Shown piece by piece: positions 18,266 to 29,332 of a stretch of DNA of 64,000 bases. The notes beneath the pieces are model-generated. The model was not told the origin of the DNA, did not search any database, and was given only the letters and a program-made list of their open reading frames with translations. Made by a program: the position numbers and the translations under genes. The DNA is taken from positions 1 to 64,000 of the forward strand of contig NZ_JANSKK010000017.1 of NCBI RefSeq assembly GCF_026659735.1. The letters are read 5' to 3'. Source of the DNA: Staphylococcus pettenkoferi (lineage in GTDB: Bacteria > Bacillota > Bacilli > Staphylococcales > Staphylococcaceae). The stretch's first letter is position 1. Each line of letters opens with the position of its first letter.

Positions 18266-19291
18266 CTATTTCTTCATTCTTTGATACGACTTCACATTAC
18301 GCTCTAATTTACGTTCTTCTTCTTCGTCCATCTCATCTTCAATTTCCATGCCAAGCATATCTTCAATTAAATCTTCATGTGACAAGATGGCTTCAGTTCC
18401 ACCGTATTCATCGAGAACGATGGCGAGATGCTTGCGCGTGATCGTCATTTTACGCAAAGCCCATTCAGCTCGGTTATGTTCATTCACAAATAGGGGTTGT
18501 GATGTATAGTCTAGCAACTGCTTATCTAAATTACGACTCCAAGCGAGCAAATACTTCGAGTGAAAGATGCCGACAATATTGTCGATATCGCCATCATACA
18601 CCGGATAGCGTGTATAAGGATGTGAAATTACCGTGTCATAAACTTCTTCGTAACTCGCCTCTTTGGAAAAGGCTGTCACGTTAATTCGCGGTGTCGTATT
18701 GATATCCGTGATCTTTAGTTTGCCAAAGTCCATCACACCTTGAATACGATTTCTTTCCATCTCGTTAAAAGCACCTTCACTACCCGCAATGGTCACCATC
18801 TGACGAATTTCTTCCTTCGAGTAATGTTGGGACGTTGTTTCGCCTCTTGAAAGCAAGCGATTGATACCATCTGTTAATGCGTTCAAGATCTTCGTTATCG
18901 GTTTAAAAATAATGACGAAAAACTGGATAGGTGTGAAGACCAAGCGTGCAATGCGATCAGGATAAGTCGCCGCGACAGACTTCGGAATTACTTCAGAGAT
19001 GATGATAATCGCTACCGTCGTCACTACTGTCGCAATACCTACATTGAGGCCAAGTCGCACAGCAAGAATCGTTACTAAAGTAGGAAGTATGATATTCGCG
19101 ATATTATTTCCGATGAGAATCGTCGTAATAAATTCGCTCGGCTTATTCAGCAAATTGACGAGTTTCTGTGCTTTCGAGTCACCTTTGTTCGCAGCCGTCT
19201 GAATCTTCATTCGATTTGCCGCCGTTAACGCCGTCTCACTTCCCGAGAAGAAGAACGAGGCAAATAACAAGATGATAATCGATATAACCAT
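18266..19291 (-). CDS. CNNM/CorC-type membrane protein (hemolysin family)
   Basis: 341 residues. An N-terminal DUF21 domain with three to four membrane segments begins FFSGSETALTAANR, followed by two CBS repeats (YTRYPVYDGDIDNIVGI and LDEYGGTEAILSHEDLIEDMLG). The C-terminal transporter-associated CorC_HlyC domain is absent or vestigial, since the protein ends soon after the CBS pair. Related staphylococcal proteins (MpfA) export Mg2+. Putative magnesium exporter; exact cation is inference. Confidence 0.85.
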   Translation of the reverse strand: MVISIIILLFASFFFSGSETALTAANRMKIQTAANKGDSKAQKLVNLLNKPSEFITTILIGNNIANIILPTLVTILAVRLGLNVGIATVVTTVAIIIISEVIPKSVAATYPDRIARLVFTPIQFFVIIFKPITKILNALTDGINRLLSRGETTSQHYSKEEIRQMVTIAGSEGAFNEMERNRIQGVMDFGKLKITDINTTPRINVTAFSKEASYEEVYDTVISHPYTRYPVYDGDIDNIVGIFHSKYLLAWSRNLDKQLLDYTSQPLFVNEHNRAEWALRKMTITRKHLAIVLDEYGGTEAILSHEDLIEDMLGMEIEDEMDEEEERKLERNVKSYQRMKK

Positions 19292-19708
19292 AGATCCACA
19301 ACCCCTTCATGTATGTCTAAATTTGTTGAATCATCTTACGTTAATACTATAGGATAAATCATCTTCAAGTAAAATACCTTGAACTGTAAGGTAGCCATAT
19401 TTTTAATCTACCCTTTTACAAATAGCGCGAGTCTCAAAAACCGAATGCTTAATAGTACACTTCGTTAAAAGATGAGTTAATTTATAATAAATTTACTATT
19501 TCATTCATGAATAGGGTGTGATATCGTAACTTATGTCAGTGTGAATTGTGTGATGCATTGTGATAATGAAGTCATTATATATACATAACAGTGATTTTAC
19601 TGAATATTCATATCTTATAATATTAAAAGTGCATGCGCGCACATCTCGTCTTAGCATAAATCTACAAGTATTGCACAACACATCGAAGATTTTACAGGAG
19701 GTTATATT
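19292..19708. other. Divergent intergenic region
   Basis: About 417 bp between the CNNM gene and the first lipoprotein gene. AT-rich; it should contain two promoters. CAGGAGG precedes the lipoprotein ATG. No further gene or structured element was seen. Confidence 0.5.
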
Positions 19709-20623
19709 ATGAAGAAGTTACAGTTACTCGGTTCAACATTGCTTTGCTCAACGCTATTACTCACAGGTTGTCAAAGTCACGAAGACAAGGTGAAGGAGGA
19801 GAAGAAACAAGAGGCGAAGAAAAAAGCGGATAAGAAAAAACAACAAAAAATCGAAAAAGATTATCGTGAGCACGCTAAAACATTCTTTGAAGATATGTAT
19901 ACAGGTGCTCATCAAGTCAATATGCAACTCGATGATCATGATAGTGAAAAAAATGATTTCAAACGCCGTAAAAATGCATTGGAGAAAGATTATAAAAAAT
20001 ACAAAGACGGCATGGATAAATATCCGATTAAAGATAAGAAAAATAAACAAATCCATCAATTTATCACAGATATATATAAAATTGATAAAGCAAACCAAGA
20101 CTACGAAGGTCAACTATACGATATTAAAGGATTAGATAATAAGATCGTTAGAAAATTACTGTGCCAAGAATATTTCTATTATGATATGGCGATGCTCATG
20201 CTTGGTGAAAAATACGAGAATCTTGAATTCGAAGATTTATTTGATAAAAGAACAGTGGACTATATTAATACAATTATTACTGATGGAGGTAATGAACCAC
20301 AGAATACGCTAGCGACTTTCATCGCTCATCAAGGCGAAGACAAGCAAGCTACGAAAGCCCAAATAAAACGGCTACCAAAAATAGATTTAGATCGCTACAG
20401 TAAAATCGTTACTGAGAAAGATGATGAGACAAAGTCTGCAGATAGAACGAACAAAGCGATTGATGAGGTCAACAAACGCCTCGATAAAGATAGTCAAATC
20501 AGTCACGTTAAAGGCAGTGTCAATTCGCATTTTTATGATGTAATTAAAGCAGAGGATGAAATGTTTGAACATCAAGATGAATATAAAGAAAAATTGAAAC
20601 AAGCAGAAGCGCAAGATAAATAA
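19709..20623 (+). CDS. Lipoprotein of unknown function (paralogue 1)
   Basis: 304 residues. A lipoprotein signal peptide ends in the lipobox LLTGC (Cys near residue 21), so the protein is anchored outside the membrane. A Lys/Glu-rich linker follows, then a helical body containing NDFKRRKNALEKDYKKYK and QEYFYYDMAMLMLGEKYE. The next gene encodes a diverged paralogue. It may belong to one of the motif-named staphylococcal lipoprotein families (EMYY or NDxxF), which I could not confirm. CAGGAGG precedes the ATG. Confidence 0.8.
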   Translation: MKKLQLLGSTLLCSTLLLTGCQSHEDKVKEEKKQEAKKKADKKKQQKIEKDYREHAKTFFEDMYTGAHQVNMQLDDHDSEKNDFKRRKNALEKDYKKYKDGMDKYPIKDKKNKQIHQFITDIYKIDKANQDYEGQLYDIKGLDNKIVRKLLCQEYFYYDMAMLMLGEKYENLEFEDLFDKRTVDYINTIITDGGNEPQNTLATFIAHQGEDKQATKAQIKRLPKIDLDRYSKIVTEKDDETKSADRTNKAIDEVNKRLDKDSQISHVKGSVNSHFYDVIKAEDEMFEHQDEYKEKLKQAEAQDK

Positions 20624-20701
20624 TCTTTCCGACTTGCTACGATAATAACAATGGCTCAAACATAAAACGAAACCAAAATGATTTCAAACGAGGTAAATAT
20701 C

Positions 20702-21508
20702 ATGTACAAAAATTTCAAACTGATAGCTATTTTGTTGCTTACAACTTTAATCATTCTTACCGGCTGCGAATTACCTATTAAAAAGAAATCTGATTATCCA
20801 ACAACTGCTAAAAGGTTTATAAGTCAGTTGGCTGTAAACAATCAAGACGTTCCCTCCTCTTATAAAGAGATGATAGCTATTGATAAAAAGCATCAGAAAG
20901 ATCTTGAAAAATATTATAAAGAGTATAAAAACAACATTGATAAAAATGATTTAAAGAATAAAGACTATAAAAATCTTGATTATATCCTTACCGAAATCTA
21001 TGAAGTCAATCACGATTTCACGAAAAATATAAATCAAATTGGTAACGTTAAAAACATAGATGAATCTACTTACATGAAACATTTAGAACAATACTTATAT
21101 TTAGGTGAAATGCTAACTAGCAATATTGCTATCGAATTAGATGAATTTAATTTAGATTATGATGAAGTTTTAGGTGAAAAGCACGCATCTATGTTAGAAG
21201 ATTTACTTACAAATGAAGAAATGCCAACAACTCAACTTAGATTATTTGCTTATAAGCAAGGACACGGATACGTCGTACCTAAAAACCAACGTTCTAATAT
21301 ATCTAAAATCGATTTAAATAAATATCAAGACTACACTACGAAAAGGCATAATAAAAAACTTTCTAAACAAAATGTTAATGAAGTAATTGATTTGATTAAT
21401 AATAAACTAGATGATGATCTTCAATTCAAACATGTGGATGATGCTATGCCTGCATGTATAGTAAGTACTTTATCAGAAGAACTCAAAGCCTTAAATAAGT
21501 ATGGCTAA
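20702..21508 (+). CDS. Lipoprotein of unknown function (paralogue 2)
   Basis: 268 residues from ATG 20702 (MYKNFKLIAILL), with lipobox ILTGC. It aligns along its length with the preceding lipoprotein: matching regions include a KDLEKYYKEYKN-like block, a YLYLGEMLTS block and a C-terminal KIDLNKYQDYTTK block (IDLDRYSKIVTEK in paralogue 1). So the two arose by tandem duplication. ACGAGG lies seven bases before the ATG. Base composition is more AT-rich than the preceding copy. Confidence 0.78.
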   Translation: MYKNFKLIAILLLTTLIILTGCELPIKKKSDYPTTAKRFISQLAVNNQDVPSSYKEMIAIDKKHQKDLEKYYKEYKNNIDKNDLKNKDYKNLDYILTEIYEVNHDFTKNINQIGNVKNIDESTYMKHLEQYLYLGEMLTSNIAIELDEFNLDYDEVLGEKHASMLEDLLTNEEMPTTQLRLFAYKQGHGYVVPKNQRSNISKIDLNKYQDYTTKRHNKKLSKQNVNEVIDLINNKLDDDLQFKHVDDAMPACIVSTLSEELKALNKYG

Positions 21509-21581
21509 GTACAAACCCTATTTGTCTTAGCGAATATTTATCTTAATGCTACTAAAAGATGAACAAAAAAGTTATAAAGAC

Positions 21582-21627
21582 GAAGCGCAACTCAAAGTTA
21601 TCACTAGCTTAGAGTTGCGCTTTTTAA
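21582..21627 (+). terminator. Rho-independent terminator
   Basis: Stem AAGCGCAACTC/GAGTTGCGCTT followed by TTTTTAAA; ends the lipoprotein pair transcript. Confidence 0.85.
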
Positions 21628-21713
21628 ACTTATCTTTGAGTTGTTTACAAATCTTCTCAGTCGTTACTTGCGAGCATCTTTCCTTTAAACCTTCCACTGC
21701 TCTTGATGACCTA

Positions 21714-22334
21714 TCACTCTGGTTGATCAGAAATTTTAATCTTATCCTTCATTTCATCTAAATCTTTCGCTTTATGGTATTTATGCACGATACGCTTCGT
21801 ATTAAATTTAATTCCGCCCTTATGCATATCTTCAAATTTAAACGGACTCTGACTACCAAATAAGATAATTTCTTTCTGACTGACCGCGATATATGAACGA
21901 TAAGGTCCCTTATTAGGCTGAACAACATACACCTTCATATCATCTGGTGTATGTTCAATATTAGCCTTGTGAAGCTGCAATTCAGAAATCGACTTATATT
22001 TATCCTTACCTTTTAACCCTTGATATTGCAACTCATATTTCCCTCGTTTCAATTCTTTCGCCGTAATCATATAACGATCAACTCGACGTGCATGAAGCGT
22101 CATTGCAACGAGCGCTTTATCATCATAATCCGCATGACGTTGGTGACTTTTACCCTCAGACGTTGCTTGGTCGTGCTGCGATGTATGTTCCGACTGTGAC
22201 TGTGATGTATGCTCCTCCGTCTTCTTAGTGTGAGAAGACGTGTCAGAATCCTCATCATTTGAATGATTGAACCCGCAACCTGACAATATCGTCACCGAAA
22301 TCAGCCCACAACATACGAGTGTTCTCACTTTCAT
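21714..22334 (-). CDS. Lipoprotein with 'ALVAMTLHAR...IILFGSQS' domain
   Basis: 206 residues. Lipobox ILSGC near residue 20, then a Ser/His/Thr-rich linker, then a globular domain with DDKALVAMTLHARRVDRY, VSQKEIILFGSQSPF and KYHKAKDLDEMKDKIKIS. The same domain occurs, clearly related, in the 325-residue lipoprotein at 24790-25767. Only 18 bp separate this gene from the upstream lipoprotein gene (22353-23258), so they form an operon. Function unknown. Confidence 0.8.
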   Translation of the reverse strand: MKVRTLVCCGLISVTILSGCGFNHSNDEDSDTSSHTKKTEEHTSQSQSEHTSQHDQATSEGKSHQRHADYDDKALVAMTLHARRVDRYMITAKELKRGKYELQYQGLKGKDKYKSISELQLHKANIEHTPDDMKVYVVQPNKGPYRSYIAVSQKEIILFGSQSPFKFEDMHKGGIKFNTKRIVHKYHKAKDLDEMKDKIKISDQPE

Positions 22335-22352
22335 CTTCCCATCCCCTTTACT

Positions 22353-23258
22353 TTAAATTTCTTCTCCATCTTCATTATATTTCGTCACATTGCCATCTTC
22401 ATTATATTTCGTCACATTGCCATCTTCATCAATAATATACGAACCACGCAAGTTGCCTGCTTTATCCGTATATGAGAAGCCCCAATTACCATCATCGGTC
22501 TTTTCAGGCTCTTTGAAAATGTATTTATCGGTATTTAAAGCATGGCCTTCATAGTCCTCCACTTTATCTATCACATTACTACGCGTCACTTTCGTATCAC
22601 TATCTGACGAATCATTATCTTTCGCTTTGTAATGACCATAACCATCATTACCGTTCAGATTAGTGAACAACGCCGCATATTTATCAATTTGCGCTTGCGA
22701 AGGATGCTTCAGTTTATATACATCACCATTATTCAGAATGCGTTGCGATTCCTCTCTACTATAATCATCGTCCATCCAACGGCGATCTTGGAAGTGACTC
22801 GGCACATCATAAACAGTTATCGTTCCATCATTGTTATTCGTATAATGGATAATTCCTCGTGCTCGTGGGGTCGCTACGATGAGCTGCATTCCGTCTGGAT
22901 AAGATGCGCTATCAACGTCATCGAACGGATTCATCTTATTACCGGAAACGTCACTGTGCATGAACTCAACAACATCAGATGGCCCAAAGACTGTCAGCCA
23001 CACTTTAGCATAATATTCCGCCGTTTGCGTATTCTCTTGATGCGAAGTAGAACTTGAACTACTGCCATCTTTCTTCTTCGCGAAACGATGCACATTTTTC
23101 TTCTCATGATGTTTCTCGTTGTGATGACTCTGGTGCTTCTCGCTGTTAGTTGACTTCGAACCGTGTTGACCTTTACTATCTGAACTGTCATCATTTCCAC
23201 AAGCCGCGAGCAGTAGTGATGTGACGAGGAGTCCAGATACGATACATTTTTTATTCAT
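22353..23258 (-). CDS. Lipoprotein with C-terminal repeat
   Basis: 301 residues with lipobox LLAAC and a Ser/His/Lys-rich linker. The middle (about residues 78-190) contains AEYYAKVWLTVFG and QIDKYAALF and may be a DUF4767-like domain. The C-terminal part VTRSNVIDKVEDYEGHALN...GNWGFSYTDKAGN matches the C-terminal part of the lipoprotein at 24790-25767. The very end carries two copies of a nine-residue repeat (DGNVTKYNE) plus a partial copy, from a 27-bp tandem DNA repeat. Function unknown. Confidence 0.78.
   Translation of the reverse strand: MNKKCIVSGLLVTSLLLAACGNDDSSDSKGQHGSKSTNSEKHQSHHNEKHHEKKNVHRFAKKKDGSSSSSTSHQENTQTAEYYAKVWLTVFGPSDVVEFMHSDVSGNKMNPFDDVDSASYPDGMQLIVATPRARGIIHYTNNNDGTITVYDVPSHFQDRRWMDDDYSREESQRILNNGDVYKLKHPSQAQIDKYAALFTNLNGNDGYGHYKAKDNDSSDSDTKVTRSNVIDKVEDYEGHALNTDKYIFKEPEKTDDGNWGFSYTDKAGNLRGSYIIDEDGNVTKYNEDGNVTKYNEDGEEI
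22362..22430 (-). repeat. 27-bp tandem repeat inside lipoprotein gene
   Basis: Two identical in-frame copies of a 27-bp unit with a partial third, encoding DGNVTKYNE. Being a multiple of three, copy-number change would alter length but not frame. Confidence 0.75.
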
Positions 23259-23381
23259 TCACTCATCTCTTTTCAGTAAAAGTATTATATATTCGTAGCC
23301 CAATCAAAGTATGATCCTTTGCGGTTATTATACTATATTTTCAGTAAAATGAATGTGTTTTATTAATGTTTCTTGAGTATG

Positions 23382-23416
23382 TAAAAAGGCCACGTTGCAA
23401 GTCTGGCAACGCGGCT
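23382..23416 (-). terminator. Terminator after PemK-like gene
   Basis: Stem GGCCACGTTGC/GCAACGCGGC; on the minus strand it is followed by CTTTTTAC. Confidence 0.75.
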
Positions 23417-23426
23417 AATTATTAAT

Positions 23427-23837
23427 CTACTTTAGCAATGTTTCACTAAACTCCGACCATGCTAATGAGATTTGCTCAAATTTATGAGGATAAAGTACTT
23501 TTAAATTATCTAAATTCGAATCAGTAAATAGACTATTAGAGTTTATAGTGTAGGGTTTATGCGTCCTTACAAAACAATAATCTCGCGTGATATATCGCAG
23601 AGTAGGACACTCTATTTTACCTATACTAATATCAAATTTGGAATCGATATTCTTTTTATTTGAAACTGAAGATATTGGAAGAACGGTCAAATCTGTGTGA
23701 AAGTAATTTCTCTCTATAGCAATAATCAATATAGGACGTACTTTAAATCTTACTGATTTTGTCTTAATATCATAATAATGCATTCTAGATTTAACAACTG
23801 TATTCACTAACTTATTCGGTTGATAATTGAAAACCAA
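23427..23837 (-). CDS. PemK/MazF-like toxin
   Basis: 136 residues. VRFKVRPILIIAIERNYFHTD followed by LTVLPISSV has the KxRPxLI...v.pits pattern of the MazF/PemK fold, whose members cleave RNA at short sites. The best start is TTG 23837, ten bases after GGGAG; the stop of the upstream gene lies at 23812, giving a 26-bp overlap in different frames. Toxin encoded second, overlapping an upstream Panacea-like gene, is the usual arrangement of a toxin-antitoxin pair. Distant similarity, so the call is moderate. Confidence 0.65.
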   Translation of the reverse strand: MVFNYQPNKLVNTVVKSRMHYYDIKTKSVRFKVRPILIIAIERNYFHTDLTVLPISSVSNKKNIDSKFDISIGKIECPTLRYITRDYCFVRTHKPYTINSNSLFTDSNLDNLKVLYPHKFEQISLAWSEFSETLLK

Positions 23838-24330
23838 ATTTCATCGTCTCCCAATCTACGTCTTCAAACTCATCGACATACATGTCATATAGATGATCAT
23901 ACATACGATTTGGATCAATGTCTGGATCATTAACTATGACTGGTATTGCTCCATCAGCAATATCATAGCTTTTTAAATAATAATCTGATTTTATAGTACG
24001 GCTTAAATCAGCTAAATATTCTACAGAATACATGCCATAAGTTTGAACTGTATGATCGATAATCTCTTTTGCAGAACTATCTTGACACGTACCTATTTGA
24101 GAGCCATCCTTTTCGAAGAATGAAGCTAATATTGGAATCTCCGGTTCTTTATCCCCTTTTACTAAAGAAGGGGAATACAAAGGCTTATCCGTAATTTGAT
24201 AACATATAAATTCTGCTAAGAACGCAAATATTTGTAACTTAGTAGAATCGTTGCCGAACTTAACGTTATAAGTATTTTCATAAGACTTGATAAGATACTT
24301 TGCAACTGCAAAAATATTTTCCATAGTCAT
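23812..24330 (-). CDS. Panacea (DUF4065)-like antitoxin
   Basis: About 172 residues from ATG 24330 or ATG 24324 (MENIFAVAKYLIKSY); the frame is open to 24378. The order VAKYLIKSYENT...TKLQIFAFLAEF...ITDKPLYSPSLV resembles the start of Panacea/SocA-type domains (ANYFL..., KLQKLLYF, GKPLF). Panacea proteins are hyper-promiscuous antitoxins paired with many toxin folds. Here it overlaps a PemK/MazF-like gene. The match is partial (the usual GPV segment is not obvious), so this is an inference backed by context. Confidence 0.5.
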   Translation of the reverse strand: MTMENIFAVAKYLIKSYENTYNVKFGNDSTKLQIFAFLAEFICYQITDKPLYSPSLVKGDKEPEIPILASFFEKDGSQIGTCQDSSAKEIIDHTVQTYGMYSVEYLADLSRTIKSDYYLKSYDIADGAIPVIVNDPDIDPNRMYDHLYDMYVDEFEDVDWETMKFGFQLSTE

Positions 24331-24378
24331 TATCCTTTCTTGTTGTAATGTATCGTTGATGCAACTGTTCCGTAACAT

Positions 24379-24713
24379 CCTATCTTATTCATATAAATCT
24401 CAAATTCACTTGAAGCTTCATTTTCTACGTTTCGCCTAAACTATACTTTTCTATATCTTACACACAAAGGATAGCCCTTGTCTATATAATTTATATAAAA
24501 GCTTTAAATTGCTAGTATTGTAAAAAACGACAGAAATTTATTTCTTATTTTTAAATTTCGTAATCAAGCTTCCAATTCCTACTAGAATGAGAAGAGTGAT
24601 AATCCAACTGACTATAGTAATAATAACAGTTCCTCTCTTTCATTATTTTAATATTAGAATAAAATTCATTTCATAACTTATCAAATCATAACTAACATCT
24701 TCTATAAAGCAAT
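24379..24713. other. Intergenic region with a hydrophobic frame lacking a start
   Basis: On the minus strand 24538-24624 reads a hydrophobic 28-codon frame (IVSWIITLLILVGIGSLI, then FKNKK) preceded by GAGAGG, but no ATG, GTG or TTG opens it. It may be a decayed small membrane peptide. The rest should contain the antitoxin promoter. Confidence 0.35.
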
Positions 24714-24752
24714 TTAAAAAAGCCAAATAAGCAATCATGGCTTACTTGGCTG
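24714..24752 (-). terminator. Terminator after 325-residue lipoprotein
   Basis: Stem AGCCAAATAAGC/GCTTACTTGGCT; the minus strand continues with TTTTTTAAA. Confidence 0.85.
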
Positions 24753-24789
24753 AAGTGAATTCTAACTATTATGAACAGCTCTTTGTTTA

Positions 24790-25767
24790 TTATTTAGCGA
24801 AAATCGTTCTTTTACCGTCAATCTCCTTATCCATACTTCCATCACCATATAAAGTATAGTAACCTACGTACTTGCCTTGTTTATCTTTAATAGTAACGCC
24901 CCATTTTCCACTTGTCGTCGGACCTTCAGGCTCACCGTAAGTATAGTGTTCAGTATCCATCTTATGACCTTCGTGTGCTTCAATCTTATCAAACACATTT
25001 TCTCGAGTAATTTCACCATTATCATCTGCTTGGTTATTATCATCGTATTGGTCGTTATCCTCATTTGAAGTCGATGAATTGTCGTTGTTATTCTGATTTT
25101 GTGTAGTTGATTGATCTGAAGATTTAATTTGTTCAGATTCGCTGATGTTAATCTTCTTCGCTACTTTATCTAAATCTTTTTCGTCTCCATATTTTTTCTC
25201 TAGATCTTTAATATTAAAAACCTTCCCTTGTTGTTTAACTTCATCGTAAGTAGCGGTGCTTTGTGAACCAAAAAGAATAATTTCTTTGTCACTCACACCA
25301 ATAAGTGAAACACTATCAGGCTTAGATGGGTTAGTTTTATAAAACGTAACGTTGTCAGGAGTATTAGTAACACTACTAGAATCTTTAGTTAAAGTGAGAT
25401 TAGACACAGTATTCGTATTGTTAGTGTTGCCAATTTGTGGTGCGTCATACTCACCATCTAACAATTCTTTCGCAGTAATGGAATATTTATCAGCCCCCGG
25501 TGCATACAACGCCATCGCAATATGTTGTTTTTTATCAAATTTCTGTTCTTGATGTTTTGAACTATGGGATTTTGAATCGTCATCCTTAGATTTCGATGAG
25601 TGATTTTTAGATTTTGAACCATTATCTTTATGAGATTTCTTATCTTCAGTTTTGTGAGATGTTTCCTTTTTATCGCTATGATCTTTAGAATCATCATCGC
25701 CTTGGTTACATGCACCTAATAATAATGTGCTTCCTAATATGGCACTCATTAAATATCTCTTTTTCAT
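24790..25767 (-). CDS. Two-domain lipoprotein (mosaic of neighbours)
   Basis: 325 residues. Lipobox LLGAC, then a long Lys/Ser/Asp/His-rich linker (residues about 25-75). Domain 1 (about 76-205: HIAMALYAPGADKY, VSDKEIILFGSQS, KKYGDEKDLDKVAKKINIS) matches the 206-residue lipoprotein at 21714. After a second Asn/Asp-rich linker, domain 2 (about 255-325: ITRENVFDKIEAHEGHKM, GKWGVTIKDKQGKYVGYY) matches the C-terminus of the 301-residue lipoprotein at 22353. It therefore joins in one protein what two adjacent genes encode separately. Function unknown. Confidence 0.82.
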   Translation of the reverse strand: MKKRYLMSAILGSTLLLGACNQGDDDSKDHSDKKETSHKTEDKKSHKDNGSKSKNHSSKSKDDDSKSHSSKHQEQKFDKKQHIAMALYAPGADKYSITAKELLDGEYDAPQIGNTNNTNTVSNLTLTKDSSSVTNTPDNVTFYKTNPSKPDSVSLIGVSDKEIILFGSQSTATYDEVKQQGKVFNIKDLEKKYGDEKDLDKVAKKINISESEQIKSSDQSTTQNQNNNDNSSTSNEDNDQYDDNNQADDNGEITRENVFDKIEAHEGHKMDTEHYTYGEPEGPTTSGKWGVTIKDKQGKYVGYYTLYGDGSMDKEIDGKRTIFAK

Positions 25768-25904
25768 AAAACGGGTCTCCTTTAGATGAAAGTTTAACTT
25801 GATAACTCAAGTATACTCGTTTAGGAAGACATTATTTGTCCTTTTAACTAACGATCCTACTCATCCCCTTGCTATCCATTGAAGTATTCCTCTATCTCAA
25901 TATA

Positions 25905-25937
25905 CTAAAACCCTGATGCCTCTAGGACACCAGGGTT
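25905..25937 (-). terminator. suf operon terminator
   Basis: Stem AACCCTGATG/CACCAGGGTT; minus-strand tail TTTTAGTA. Located 27 bp after the sufB stop. Confidence 0.85.
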
Positions 25938-25963
25938 CGCATTCATCTTTATATGAAGTTGGA

Positions 25964-27361
25964 TTAACCAATTGAACCTTCCATTTCGAATTTGATAAGA
26001 CGATTCATTTCAACCGCATATTCCATTGGAAGTTCTTTAGTGAATGGTTCGATGAAGCCCATTACGATCATTTCAGTAGCTTCTTCTTCTGAAATACCGC
26101 GGCTCATCAAGTAGAATAATTGTTCTTCTGATACTTTAGATACTTTCGCTTCGTGTTCTAATGAGATGTTATCGTTGAACACTTCGTTGTAAGGGATTGT
26201 ATCTGAAGTAGATTCGTTATCTAGGATTAATGTGTCACATTCGATGTTTGAACGTGCACCTTTCGCTTTACGTCCGAAGTGAACGATACCGCGATAGATA
26301 ACTTTACCACCATTTTTAGAAATAGATTTAGAAACGATAGTTGAAGACGTATCTGGTGCTTTGTGAATCATCTTCGCACCTGCGTCTTGGACTTGTCCTT
26401 TACCTGCAAAGGCGATAGACAATGTACTACCTTTGGCACCGCGACCGTTAAGCACACAGTTTGGATATTTCATCGTTAACTTAGAACCTAAGTTACCGTC
26501 TACCCATTCCATGTTACCGTTCTCGTGAACCATTGTACGTTTAGTTACTAAGTTATAAACGTTGTTCGCCCAGTTTTGGATTGTAGTATAACGTACGTGT
26601 GCATCTTTGTGTACGATGATTTCAACTACTGCTGAGTGTAGTGAGCTTGTAGTGTAAACTGGAGCTGTACAACCTTCAACGTAGTTTACTGAAGCGCCTT
26701 CGTCAGCAATGATCAATGTACGTTCGAATTGACCCATGTTCTCAGAGTTAATACGGAAGTACGCTTGTAATGGTGTGTCTAATTTCACGTTTTTAGGAAC
26801 GTAAATGAATGAGCCACCTGACCATACTGCTGAGTTTAATGCTGCGAATTTGTTGTCAGCAGCTGGTACTACTGAAGCGAAGTATTCTTTGAATAAATCT
26901 TCATGTTCTTTAAGCGCTGTATCTGTATCTTTGAAGATGATACCTTTTTCTTCTAGTTCTTTCTCCATGTTGTGGTAAACAACTTCTGATTCATATTGTG
27001 CAGATACACCTGCTAAATATTTCTGTTCTGCTTCTGGGATACCTAATTTATCAAATGTACGTTTGATTTCAGCTGGTACCTCATCCCAAGAACGTTGTGT
27101 ACGTTCTGATGGTTTAACGTAATACGTGATGTCATCGAAATCAAGTTCTGATAAATCGCCACCCCATTGTGGCATTGGCATCTTGTAGAACTGTTTCAAT
27201 GCTTTAAGTCGGAAGTTAAGCATCCATTCAGGTTCTTCTTTCATATTTGAAATTTCTTTAACGACATTTTCAGTTAGACCACGTTCTGATCTAAAGATAG
27301 AAACGTCTTTCTCATGGAAACCATATTGGTATTCGCCAACATCAGGTGCTTTCTTAGCCAT
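25964..27361 (-). CDS. sufB: Fe-S assembly scaffold SufB
   Basis: 465 residues, full length. Blocks include [44 protein letters not shown] with the SufB cysteine, [20 protein letters not shown] and the C-terminal [19 protein letters not shown]. SufB with SufC and SufD forms the SufBC2D scaffold on which clusters are built. Start ATG 27361 follows GGAGTG. Last gene of sufC-D-S-U-B. Confidence 0.97.
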   Translation of the reverse strand: MAKKAPDVGEYQYGFHEKDVSIFRSERGLTENVVKEISNMKEEPEWMLNFRLKALKQFYKMPMPQWGGDLSELDFDDITYYVKPSERTQRSWDEVPAEIKRTFDKLGIPEAEQKYLAGVSAQYESEVVYHNMEKELEEKGIIFKDTDTALKEHEDLFKEYFASVVPAADNKFAALNSAVWSGGSFIYVPKNVKLDTPLQAYFRINSENMGQFERTLIIADEGASVNYVEGCTAPVYTTSSLHSAVVEIIVHKDAHVRYTTIQNWANNVYNLVTKRTMVHENGNMEWVDGNLGSKLTMKYPNCVLNGRGAKGSTLSIAFAGKGQVQDAGAKMIHKAPDTSSTIVSKSISKNGGKVIYRGIVHFGRKAKGARSNIECDTLILDNESTSDTIPYNEVFNDNISLEHEAKVSKVSEEQLFYLMSRGISEEEATEMIVMGFIEPFTKELPMEYAVEMNRLIKFEMEGSIG

Positions 27362-27506
27362 GATAATCACTCCTTCTATATTGTATCCACGACATTTACC
27401 TTGCGAGATCTATATCGAGATGCAGTGCATCTATACTTTAATCTTGTTGTTACTTCCTAGTGTGAATGGAATATTACACATTGTCAACGGCTGTAGACCG
27501 CTAAAT

Positions 27507-29208
<1,702 letters not shown>

Positions 29209-29332
29209 TCATTCATTGAACTAACGCTCACATCACCGAATCTAAGAGTGAACTTCAAAGTGAAAACTCAGCGACATATCATGACGCTTGCCATCTTGGC
29301 TTATAGTCGCTCAGTTTCACTCAGTTCAACGT

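Noticed and set aside
19757-20113. Long minus-strand ORF inside the first lipoprotein gene
   Set aside because: Phe/Ile/Leu-rich shadow produced by the Lys-rich codons of the real gene; no ribosome site.
22353-23258. CRISPR-like interpretation of short repeats in this window
   Set aside because: The repeats are in-frame protein repeats; no regularly spaced direct repeats with unique spacers occur anywhere in the window.
24538-24624. Hydrophobic 28-codon minus-strand frame resembling a small toxin
   Set aside because: No ATG, GTG or TTG opens the frame near the GAGAGG site; it could be a decayed gene, so no CDS is called.
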